DNA from: Verrucomicrobiota bacterium
Lineage (GTDB): Bacteria; Verrucomicrobiota; Verrucomicrobiia; Chthoniobacterales; UBA10450
Reading direction: 5' to 3'
Length of the DNA: 15,077 nucleotides
NCBI GenBank assembly: GCA_003218785.1
Contig: QHOM01000012.1
Location: 1-15,077, forward strand
Part shown: piece by piece, positions 7,723-14,683 of the stretch
Numbering within the stretch: position 1 is the first letter of the stretch
How the letters are laid out: each line of letters opens with the position of its first letter
The notes under the pieces: model-generated
Databases searched by the model: none
Told to the model about the DNA's origin: nothing
What the model saw: the letters and a program-made list of their open reading frames with translations, nothing else
Made by a program: the position numbers and the translations under genes

Positions 7723-8433
7723 ATGCAGATTACGGCTCTTGGAGATTCCGCTCTCATCGTGCGTCTGCGCGATCGGTTCGAAGATGCGCCTGATGAAACG
7801 CTGAACGAAATCCTCCGCACGTTTCGCCGGTTGCAAGAAGCTGCGATTCCCGGTGTCATCGAACTCGCGCCGGCTTACACCACCGTCGCGGTTTTCTTTG
7901 ACCCGCTTCGGATGATCAATGATGGAGCCAAGCCGGATGGTGTGATTGAATTGCTCGTCCAGCGAATTGGCGAGGTGCTCGCCGGCGGACGTAGGCGACA
8001 TAAGCGTGGGGCTACACACACGGCCGAGATTCCTGTTTGTTATGATTTGGAGTTTGCTATGGATCTCAAGCGTGTTGCGCACCATGCGCAGATTTCTCCA
8101 AGTGAAGTTGTCGATCTTCACCGCGGAGCTGAATATCGCGTTAACTGTATCGGATTTACCCCCGGTTTTCCGTATCTCACCGGTCTCCCGGACAAATTAG
8201 CGACGCCACGTCACACCGTCCCGCGAAAGGAAATTCCGGCTGGGTCCGTCGCAATTGGTGGCGCGCAAGCCGGTATTTACCCCCAAAAGTCTCCCGGCGG
8301 TTGGAATGTAATCGGCCGTACGCCATTGCGATTATTCGATCCGCAACGAGATCCTCCCGCCCTTTTGCAAACCGGCGATCAGATGCGTTTTCGCAAGATC
8401 ACACGAGAGGAATTTGAATCGTTGAATGGTTAA
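7723..8433 (+). CDS. pxpB: 5-oxoprolinase subunit PxpB (KipI family)
   Basis: 236 residues. The family signature is clear: ITALGDSALIVR at the N-terminus, EYRVNCIGFTPGFPYLTGLP around residues 138-157, PRKEIPAGSVAIGG and the AGIYPQKSPGGWNVIGRTP segment in the cyclophilin-like C-terminal domain, then LQTGDQMRF. With PxpC and PxpA it forms the ATP-dependent 5-oxoprolinase that converts 5-oxoproline (pyroglutamate) to glutamate. In Bacillus the homologue KipI inhibits the sporulation kinase KinA, but the full pxpBCA set points to oxoprolinase. I chose the ATG at 7723; a TTG at 7705 would add six residues. Its last codons and stop lie in an 8-base tandem repeat. Confidence 0.93.
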   Translation: MQITALGDSALIVRLRDRFEDAPDETLNEILRTFRRLQEAAIPGVIELAPAYTTVAVFFDPLRMINDGAKPDGVIELLVQRIGEVLAGGRRRHKRGATHTAEIPVCYDLEFAMDLKRVAHHAQISPSEVVDLHRGAEYRVNCIGFTPGFPYLTGLPDKLATPRHTVPRKEIPAGSVAIGGAQAGIYPQKSPGGWNVIGRTPLRLFDPQRDPPALLQTGDQMRFRKITREEFESLNG

Positions 8434-8452
8434 ATCGTTAAAGCGTTAAATG
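8413..8452 (+). repeat. 8-base tandem repeat (consensus GTTAAATC) across the end of pxpB
   Basis: Five consecutive 8-base units: TTTGAATC, GTTGAATG, GTTAAATC, GTTAAAGC, GTTAAATG. The first two units encode the last residues of PxpB, the TAA stop lies across the second/third-unit boundary, and the rest fills most of the 26-base gap before pxpC. The copies are imperfect but in register. Confidence 0.7.
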
Positions 8453-8459
8453 GACGAGC

Positions 8460-9575
8460 ATGAATGTGACGGTCATCCGCGCGGGTTTCTTAACAACTGT
8501 CCAGGATCTTGGTCGTACTGGCCATCGGCAATTTGGCGTTTCCAGCGGTGGCGCGCTTGATCTTCATGCAATGCGAATCGCTAACTTACTCGTTGGCAAT
8601 GACGAGACAGCCGCGGGATTGGAAATCACACAGAGAGATGTCCGTTTACGCTTCGAGGATGAGCGCATCATCAGCTGGTGCGGCGGCGTTTACAAAGCTT
8701 CGGTGGCATTGCGTTCGATTCCAGCCGGACATTCAACGCTGGTTTCGGCGGGAGATGAATTATCAATCTCTGGCCCACAGCAGGGCTGTCGCGGTTGGCT
8801 TGCCATATCCGGCGGAATTGCTGTGGTGCCGGTTCTCGGCAGTCGCTCGACGGATTTGCGCGGAAATTTCGGCGGCCTGGGCGGTCGTGCACTGCGCGAT
8901 GGCGACATTGTTCCCCTCGGTAAAAATTCCGAGCGCACAAACGTTTGGATCGACAACCTGCGAGCGGAACGAATCGCCCAATGGAGCGCGCCTCAGCCTT
9001 GGTCGCAAACGGCGACTGCTAATCCCGTCCTGCGCGTCGTCCGCGGCGCGGAGTGGAACGGCTTCAACGATGTAACGCTTCAACGGTTTGCGAGCGAAGC
9101 ATTCGCCGTCTCACCCGATTCCGATCGTATGGGCGTGCGATTGGCTGGGCCCGAATTGCGTCGAACAGACGATGTCGCCGAACCCGGAGAAGCCGGGCAG
9201 CTTTTTCAAGAGAGATTACGCGCAACGTCGAGTGAGCTCAATAGAAAGAGCTGGACAACCCAGCCGATTGAACCAATCGGCTGCCCTTCGGGCGGGAAGC
9301 GGCTCGATCTTGTGTCCGAAGCAGTCGCCCCGGGCACGATCCAGGTTCCACCGAGCGGAATGCCGATTCTGCTTTTAGGAGATTGCCAAACAATTGGCGG
9401 TTATCCGAAAATTGCGCAGGTGATTACCGTCGACCTTTCTGTAGCCGCACAACTCTGCGCTGGCGATCACGTGCGTTTCTCCGAAGTCTCGATCGCCGAT
9501 GCGCATGGACTTTTGCTTCAGCGTGAGCGTGAACTTGAACGCTTTCGCATTGGACTCAGTTTGCACGACTCATGA
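8460..9575 (+). CDS. pxpC: 5-oxoprolinase subunit PxpC (KipA family), with an in-frame insertion
   Basis: 371 residues, longer than the usual 310-330. Family features: VIRAGFLTTVQDLGRTGHR at the N-terminus, GVSSGGALDLHAMRIANLLVGN, LEITQRDVRLRF, RGWLAISGGI, SDRMGVRLAGPEL near residue 222, VAPGTIQVPPSGMPILLLGD, and QTIGGYPKIAQVI near the C-terminus. It partners PxpB in the kinase-like and hydrolysis steps of ATP-dependent 5-oxoprolinase. The extra length comes from about 47 residues (234-280) placed between RMGVRLAGPEL and LDLVSEAV, segments I expect about 10 residues apart in E. coli YbgK. That stretch is encoded by hairpin-rich DNA (9159-9302). The frame is kept, so the protein may still work. 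The stop overlaps the pxpA start (ATGA). Confidence 0.93.
   Translation: MNVTVIRAGFLTTVQDLGRTGHRQFGVSSGGALDLHAMRIANLLVGNDETAAGLEITQRDVRLRFEDERIISWCGGVYKASVALRSIPAGHSTLVSAGDELSISGPQQGCRGWLAISGGIAVVPVLGSRSTDLRGNFGGLGGRALRDGDIVPLGKNSERTNVWIDNLRAERIAQWSAPQPWSQTATANPVLRVVRGAEWNGFNDVTLQRFASEAFAVSPDSDRMGVRLAGPELRRTDDVAEPGEAGQLFQERLRATSSELNRKSWTTQPIEPIGCPSGGKRLDLVSEAVAPGTIQVPPSGMPILLLGDCQTIGGYPKIAQVITVDLSVAAQLCAGDHVRFSEVSIADAHGLLLQRERELERFRIGLSLHDS
9159..9302. repeat. Hairpin-rich in-frame insertion inside pxpC
   Basis: About 144 bases (48 codons) encode a low-conservation, polar segment absent from the usual PxpC layout. The DNA holds four successive perfect hairpins: 9183-9187 with 9193-9197; 9235-9239 with 9248-9252; 9261-9269 with 9275-9283 (9-bp stem, loop GAACC); and 9283-9286 with 9290-9293. 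Such density of stems is unlike the flanking coding DNA and suggests an inserted palindromic element that kept the frame. Boundaries are approximate, and I see no target-site duplication by eye. Confidence 0.6.
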
Positions 9576-10333
9576 ATTTGTCTGTCGATCTTAACGCTGA
9601 TCTCGGCGAAGGAGCAGGGCATGATGCCGAGCTATTTGAACTTATCAGCTCTGCGAACATCGCGACTGGTTTTCACGCGGGCGATGCCGATACAATGCAC
9701 GCCGCAGTTTCCACCGCTAAGGCCTGCGGGGTCGCCGTTGGGGCGCATCCCAGTCTTTTCGATCGGGAAAATTTCGGTCGCAAGGAATTGAAAGTGAGCG
9801 CCGAAGAAGTTTTTGACGCAGTAGCTTATCAACTGGGCGTTTTTCAAGCGATAGTTGCAGCCATCGGAATACGACCAAACCACATCAAACCGCACGGCTC
9901 GCTTTACAATATGGCGACGCGCGATCAAAAACTGGCCGATGCGATTGCGCGCGCCACGAAATCTGTCGATCCAAAATTGATTTTGTTTGCGCCCGATAAC
10001 AGCGCTCTCGCACGTGCCGGCGAATTATACGGTCTGCAAATCGCGCACGAAGTGTTCGCGGACCGAAATTACCTCGCCAACGGTTCGCTCGTTCCGCGCT
10101 CGCGACCGGACGCTTTGTTGCATGATCCGCTGGAAGCGGCGGCGCGCGTCTTGCGAATGCTTGGGGAAGGCAAGGTTCGCGCCATCGATGGAAAAGATGT
10201 CGATGTACACGCCGAAACGATTTGTGTGCATAGCGATACGCCCGGCGCAGTTGAGTTCGCGCGCGAATTACGATCACAACTTGAATATCAAGGCGTCAGG
10301 ATCAGCGCGCCTCAGAGTCGCTGTGAGCAATAA
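9572..10333 (+). CDS. pxpA: 5-oxoprolinase subunit PxpA (LamB/YcsF family)
   Basis: 253 residues, normal for the family. N-terminal motif VDLNADLGEG (residues 5-14), then SANIATGFHAGDADTMHAAV, VGAHPSLFDRENFGR, HIKPHGSLYNMA near residue 107, FADRNYLANGSLVPRSRPDALL near 167, and ICVHSDTPGA near the C-terminus. It completes the pxpBCA set in the same order as in E. coli and is the subunit thought to carry the hydrolytic chemistry on 5-oxoproline. ATIATGF-type spelling aside, one usual Cys (ANIACGF) is Thr here. Its ATG overlaps the pxpC stop, and its own end overlaps the GTG start of the downstream permease by 11 bases, so the four genes look like one transcription unit. Confidence 0.94.
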   Translation: MNLSVDLNADLGEGAGHDAELFELISSANIATGFHAGDADTMHAAVSTAKACGVAVGAHPSLFDRENFGRKELKVSAEEVFDAVAYQLGVFQAIVAAIGIRPNHIKPHGSLYNMATRDQKLADAIARATKSVDPKLILFAPDNSALARAGELYGLQIAHEVFADRNYLANGSLVPRSRPDALLHDPLEAAARVLRMLGEGKVRAIDGKDVDVHAETICVHSDTPGAVEFARELRSQLEYQGVRISAPQSRCEQ

Positions 10334-11820
10334 GACCGACAACCGGCAGCAATCCGGACTCGTTCGCGCCCTCGGACCGGTCGACGCGTCCATGATCGTG
10401 ATGGGCTCGATGATCGGGTCGGGCATTTTCATCACTTCGGCCGAGTCGGCTCGCTTAATTGGCGCACCCGGTTGGTTGTTGCGGCTTGGGCGGTGGCCGG
10501 TTTGATGACAATCACCGGCGCGCTTTGCTGTTCGGAGCTGGCGACCATGATGCCGCGGGCGGGCGGCGTTTACGTTTTTCTGCGCGAAGCTTAAGGGTCG
10601 GCGATCGGATTTTTGTTCGGCTGGACTTTGTTTCTGGTCATTCAAACGGGAACAATCGCGGCGGTCGCAATCGCCTTCGCAAAATTTCTCGGTGTCTTTG
10701 TTCCGGCAGCTGGGCCGGAGAATTATTTGGTGAGACCGATCCCGTTAGGCGATCACTACGCGATCAGTTTATCTACTGAGCAACTGGTCGCGATCGCTTT
10801 GATCGCGCTGCTGACTTGGACCAACACGCGCGGCCTCGAGATCGGCAAGCTCGTGCAAAACATATTTACGTTCGCGAAAACTGCGACGTTGGCTGCGGTT
10901 GTTCTGCTCGGGTTATCGCTCGGTTGGAATGCACAGAGTGCCGCGCGTTCATCCGCGTCGTGGGATTCGTGGATCAACGGCTGGAGCCCTCAAATCGCGC
11001 AACCCGGTTTTACTTTCGTTGGCGGCCTCGCATTGGCGCTTCTTTTTGGCAAAGCGATGGTCGGCCCGCTCTTTGCGCAAACGGCGTGGACGAACGTGAC
11101 GTTCGTCGGGAGCGAAGTGCGCGACCCGGCGCGCAACCTTGTGCGCGCGCTGCTTGCAGGCTGCGGGATCGTCGTGGTTTTGTATTTGCTCGCCAATCTC
11201 GCTTACATCGCGGTCTTGCCATTTTCGGGAATCGAGCACGCGCCGCAAAATCGGGTCGCAGTGCGGCGATGTACGCGCTCTTCGGCCGTCCCGGCGCAAT
11301 GTGCATGGCGGCCGCGATCATGATTTCGACGTTCGGTTGCAACAATGGGCTAATTCTTGCCAGCGCGCGCGTGTATTACGCGATGGCACGGGATCGTCTG
11401 TTTTTCCGCCGCGTCGGAACGACAAATGCGCAGCACGCGCCGGCCGCGGCGCTGGTCGCGCAAGGAATCTGGACTGCGTTCTTAACACTTCCGCGCGCGA
11501 TGACAACGCAGTCTGCCACCGGCCGGGTTACCTACGGAAACGTTTATACGCAGTTGCTCGAGTACATTGTCTCTGCCGATCTGCTCTTTTATTTCTTGCT
11601 CGTCGCGGCAGTAATTCTCCTCCGAAAAAAATCTCCAACCGCTGAGCGACCTTATCGCACGCGGGGTTATCCTATCGTTCCGATCATATCGATCTTGCTC
11701 GCCGGTTTGCTTATTGTCGATCTTGCCTGCCTCGGCCCCACAACCTCTGGAATTGGAATTTTAATCGTGCTGACGGGAGTGCCGGTCTACTTCTTCTGGC
11801 GCAAACGTGGTGCGAGTTGA
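10323..11820 (+). pseudogene. APC-family amino-acid permease, broken by two one-base losses and a nonsense codon
   Basis: Read across three frames this is one 12-TM-type amino-acid/polyamine permease of about 499 residues. Frame 1 starts at GTG 10323 and includes the APC signature GSMIGSGIFITSA. After GAPGWLL the frame must shift near 10481 to give AAWAVAGLMTITGAL and ELATMMPRAGGVYVFLREA. A TAA at 10592-10594 then replaces the Tyr expected in REAYG. The same frame continues with GFLFGWTLFLVIQTGT to GIEHAPQNRVAV. A second shift near 11263 leads to MYALFGRPGAM, ISTFGCNNGLILASARVYYAMARD and the final membrane segments. Each shift is repaired by restoring one G, and overall length then fits the family. 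It overlaps pxpA by 11 bases, so import of pyroglutamate, glutamate or another amino acid is a reasonable guess. Either a recent pseudogene or sequence error. Confidence 0.85.
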
Positions 11821-11857
11821 ACAAATCCATTTCCTCGCCGACACGCGAAACGTTTGT

Positions 11858-12043
11858 ATGCCTGCAAGATCGAAGAAACAACAAATGGCGGCTGGCGCGG
11901 CACTCGCTGCGAAACGTGGCAGACGCTCGAAGTCATCCCTCAAAGGGGCTTCGAGAGGAATGTACAAGTCGATGACCAAGAAACAGCTGCGCGAGTTCGC
12001 GAAAACCAAACGCAAAAGATTGCCGAGAAAAAAGCGGCGCTAA
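11858..12043 (+). CDS. Small basic DUF3008-family protein
   Basis: 61 residues from the ATG at 11858. The pattern MPARSKKQQMAAGAALAAKRG, SLKGASRGMYKSMTKKQL and EFAKTKRKRLPRKKRR matches what I know of DUF3008 proteins (MPAKSKAQQ...GAAL...GASKEMY...M...EFA.TK...LP.K). The function of the family is not established. This copy is very Lys/Arg-rich, especially at the C-terminus, consistent with a nucleic-acid-associated or disordered protein, though nothing here proves that. The frame is open upstream to 11807, but the family motif starts at 11858. It stands alone 37 bases after the permease. Confidence 0.8.
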   Translation: MPARSKKQQMAAGAALAAKRGRRSKSSLKGASRGMYKSMTKKQLREFAKTKRKRLPRKKRR

Positions 12044-12093
12044 GAAATCGGCCGGAGCTCAACGGGTGGACAAGAGGTACACAAGAGCTTTGT
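12044..12093. other. Convergent gap between DUF3008 (+) and DUF4239 (-)
   Basis: A shared terminator would be expected in these 50 bases. I see only a weak pairing of AGCTC with GAGCT about 30 bases apart and no strong GC stem with a T run on either strand, so no terminator is called. Confidence 0.3.
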
Positions 12094-12873
12094 TCATTCT
12101 TTCTGCAGGATCTCCATCACCTCTTTCAAAGGCTCCGCGCTCACCTTGCTTGTTCCGGTAAACGGATGATCAAGGACGTATATCAAAAATAAAATTAATG
12201 TGATCGTTACCGTAAGCGTGGCTGTAATCATGTATTGTGCCTTGATGTTCTTCATTCCGAAGAAATAGGTGTAGGAAACAGTGATTACCCCGCCAACAAG
12301 TATGACTAACCAGACAACCGGTGGCACCGTATCGTTCCCCGCAAATATTCTGAGTCGGCGGTATTGAGCGAGGTTATTTAACCGGTTTAATGATTCGGCG
12401 TACAGCTCTCTGTTGGGAATCGATTTTTCATCGATCTGATAGAGCACTGTTATAAGCCTTGCCATCGCTCGGTTGGAATGGAGGCTTATCTCGCCCTGTG
12501 ACATTCTTTTCAGCTCGTCATTATAAACCGAAGCGGTATAATTCATTAGTCCCTGCTGTACTATTTTGTTCGCAGGTTCAGGGAATGCTTTCGCACAGTG
12601 GAAAAGATCATCGGCTTCGTTGGCTTCCATTTGCAGGTTCTTTGTGGCCTCGTCGTATCCACTCCACGTCACAAATACAACAAAGGCGATCATCACACCG
12701 TAAAACAGTCCGAAGGCATTGAAGATTATTGCGGCTACTTCGTGGTTCTCTTTTAGGACTTCTGCCGAATACTTCTTTCGAACGAAGCGAAGTCCGGCCA
12801 GGGCGAAAACAGTCGTAATCGCCGACACGATCAAAAATGAGATCGGCACCGGTAAATTAAGTAGGAATCGCAT
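12094..12873 (-). CDS. DUF4239-family integral membrane protein
   Basis: 259 residues with four predicted membrane segments in a two-plus-two layout: about 10-30 (ISFLIVSAITTVFALAGL), 47-69 (AAIIFNAFGLFYGVMIAFVVF), 183-205 (VVWLVILVGGVITVSYTYFF) and 212-232 (ITATLTVTITLILFLIYVL). A soluble helical region lies between the pairs. The ENHEVAAIIFNAFGLFYGV motif before and in TM2 and the later LVILVGGVITVSYTYFFG are typical of DUF4239, which is related in shape to bestrophin-type channels; its function is not established. The gene is more AT-rich than the metabolic genes: hand counts of 60-base lines at 12181, 12241 and 12361 gave 33, 43 and 43% G+C against 65% at 2341. This suggests a different origin. 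It starts 32 bases after the upstream minus-strand gene. Confidence 0.85.
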   Translation of the reverse strand: MRFLLNLPVPISFLIVSAITTVFALAGLRFVRKKYSAEVLKENHEVAAIIFNAFGLFYGVMIAFVVFVTWSGYDEATKNLQMEANEADDLFHCAKAFPEPANKIVQQGLMNYTASVYNDELKRMSQGEISLHSNRAMARLITVLYQIDEKSIPNRELYAESLNRLNNLAQYRRLRIFAGNDTVPPVVWLVILVGGVITVSYTYFFGMKNIKAQYMITATLTVTITLILFLIYVLDHPFTGTSKVSAEPLKEVMEILQKE

Positions 12874-12905
12874 AACCTGTTAGTTTTTTGAAAAGTTTGG
12901 ACAGT

Positions 12906-13517
12906 TCACGATGCGCGTCTTGCTGTGGTCCGTTTGAGTCGATAGCCATCAGCCCTCGCGCCGTATCCGCTTGCGTGATCGACCAGCCCAACGCCTTTTT
13001 TCCAAACGACCTTTTTGAAATGGCCCGAGGGATGACTCGCTTCGTAAACGCACAAATCGCCTTTCAATCTGATTGTCGTCTTCCACAATCCATCTTCGTG
13101 ATTGAAGCTGCCGCCGGTAATTCCGTAAATTTCGTTCGCCTCAAATTGGGGCGGTTTGTCCAACGCCGAGATCCGGTTGATCGCGGCAGGAATATTTTCC
13201 TCGTTCAGCAAAACGATCCGGTCGTCGGTCGCGACGAAGTATTCAGGCTCGATCTTGCGCGGCTCCGGCGCGGATGATTGAAGATTGGCGAATTCGATTT
13301 TGAAAATTGCGCCCCAGGGCATCTTTGCAACGCGTGTTGTGACCAGTCGTGCCGTGAGCGGGATTTCTTCCTGCGAAATGTTGTCGCCCCATTCCGTGCC
13401 GCGAAACTCGGCGGTGACCGGTTTGTCGTCCGGCGCAGCGAGAAACGGATTTGCCGCGTAAGCGGAACGGGTCAGCAAGATTGACACCGTAAGTATGGCG
13501 ACACGGCGATCATGCAT
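12906..13517 (-). CDS. Secreted protein of unknown function
   Basis: 203 residues from the ATG at 13517. The N-terminus is a plausible signal peptide (MHDRRVAILTVSILLTRSAYA, cleavage before ANP). The mature protein has alternating polar and hydrophobic stretches (TAEFRGTEWGDNIS, ATDDRIVLLNEENIPAAINRI, DGLWKTTIRLKGDLCVYEASH) suggesting beta structure, and a basic C-terminal tail. I do not recognise the family. The frame stays open upstream to 14138, but that part is antisense to two plus-strand genes and has no protein-like character; the 13517 start is chosen because it begins the signal peptide. It is divergent from the broken gene at 13577 and 32 bases upstream of the DUF4239 gene. Confidence 0.7.
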   Translation of the reverse strand: MHDRRVAILTVSILLTRSAYAANPFLAAPDDKPVTAEFRGTEWGDNISQEEIPLTARLVTTRVAKMPWGAIFKIEFANLQSSAPEPRKIEPEYFVATDDRIVLLNEENIPAAINRISALDKPPQFEANEIYGITGGSFNHEDGLWKTTIRLKGDLCVYEASHPSGHFKKVVWKKGVGLVDHASGYGARADGYRLKRTTARRAS

Positions 13518-13576
13518 AGGCAATCTTAGTGCGAGACGGCTTGACAATGCACGCCGGAATTTCTCAACGTTCGAGG

Positions 13577-14096
13577 ATGAAAGCCTCCCGCTCCTGGGCG
13601 TCCTCGCTTTTCTCATGATTGTAACGACTTCGATCCACGCCCAACAATCCGCTGAGGCGGAAAAAATCCGCGACATCTCGCCAGATGGAAAATTCGCGAT
13701 GCGAATCTTGTACGATGGCGAGACGAATAAACAACTCATCGAAGGCGACAACAGTGAGCCCAATAAACTCTTTTCGGAAACGAACAAGGCGATCGAGCTA
13801 GTGACGTTGCCAGCGAAGAATAAAGTCCTACCTCTGTTTGCCGCCAGCAAGGCGATAAATTCGTTGAAGTGACTAAGCCCGAGGACTTGCGAGTCGATGT
13901 TAAAGGCGATGTGCGCAACGAATACATTCAGCCGCTTCGCTGGACCAAAGCCGGCGTTCTGTTGCTTGAGCAGTTGTCCATCTTTCGGGGCGGCGAAATT
14001 GATGACGCGAAATTTCAGCTTACGGCTGGACTCGATCCCAAGACGGGAAAGTTCAAGGTAATTTCCAAAAAGAAACTGCCTCCTGATGTGAAGTAG
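13577..14096 (+). pseudogene. Secreted protein of unknown function, decayed (frameshifts, probable internal deletion)
   Basis: The ATG at 13577, preceded by GAGG, starts MKASRSW, but that frame closes at once. The adjacent frame carries a signal-peptide core (GVLAFLMIVTTSIHA) followed by QQSAEAEKIRDISPDGKFAMRILYDG and AIELVTLPAKNKVL, stopping at 13872. A third frame then resumes with SVCRQQGDKFVEVTKPEDL, DVKGDVRNEYIQPLRWTKAGVLLLEQ and DPKTGKFKVISKKK, ending at 14096. The two main parts read as one protein; the junction near 13830 appears to lack a middle stretch of perhaps 40-60 residues. The SPDGKF phrase is typical of beta-propeller or TolB-like repeats, so a propeller-like secreted protein is possible. 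An ATG at 13495 keeps the second frame open but overlaps the divergent gene. Confidence 0.6.
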
Positions 14097-14128
14097 GAAG
14101 ACTAAAAGTACAAAGCCGCGAAGATGTG

Positions 14129-14683
14129 ATGAGAACATGTGTGTTCATTTACCTTGCCCTCTTGCTGTTCTGCTCGCCAATTTCTGCGCAGGAAAGTTAT
14201 CCGGGCGGGATCGTTTACGGCCCGAAAGCCGCCTTTAACATCGCTGCTCCCGAGGGCTGGGTTTTGGACAACACTTCCGGCGCCGAACAAGGCTTGCCGT
14301 GTGTCCTTTATTCGAAAGGTTCATCATGGGCGGATGCGAAAACGATCATGTATGCGAAGATTGCCAGCACTCAATTTGAAGACGTGAATGCATTCGTCGC
14401 GATGGTAATCAGGGAAATGCGGAAGACGCATGGCAAACCGAAAGAGAAAATCGTCTCTGGTAAGACGCGGGACGATCACGACTACTTTATTAATGAGTAT
14501 CCGGCGACCAAGTCCTATCCCCAGTGGGAGCGCGTCGCCTATGTTCAATTGCCGCGGGCGGTCACTTACATCGTTCTTTCATCGCGGGATGAAGCGAGTT
14601 ATCGGAAAGATTCGGGCGCGCTCCAGGAAGTGCAGAAAACGTTCGTCTATCTCGAGCCCAAATCGGTCCAGGAACAGCACTAA
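14129..14683 (+). CDS. Small secreted protein of unknown function
   Basis: 184 residues from the ATG at 14129; a GTG directly before it would add one residue. The signal peptide is clear (MRTCVFIYLALLLFCSPISA, cleavage before QES). The mature part starts with YPGGIVYGPKAAFNIAAPEGW and contains ADAKTIMYAKI, a helical stretch around FVAMVIREMRKTHG, and DYFINEYPATKSYPQWERVAYVQ. The 'APEGWVLDN' opening and beta-rich layout resemble small periplasmic proteins of the type found in Mog1/PsbP-like folds, but I cannot assign a family. It follows the decayed gene by 32 bases. Its TAA stop overlaps the stop of the convergent recQ. Confidence 0.75.
   Translation: MRTCVFIYLALLLFCSPISAQESYPGGIVYGPKAAFNIAAPEGWVLDNTSGAEQGLPCVLYSKGSSWADAKTIMYAKIASTQFEDVNAFVAMVIREMRKTHGKPKEKIVSGKTRDDHDYFINEYPATKSYPQWERVAYVQLPRAVTYIVLSSRDEASYRKDSGALQEVQKTFVYLEPKSVQEQH

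Noticed and set aside
13518..14138. Upstream extension of the minus-strand frame, making a 410-residue protein
   Set aside because: This half is antisense to two plus-strand genes and lacks protein character; the signal peptide starts at 13517.
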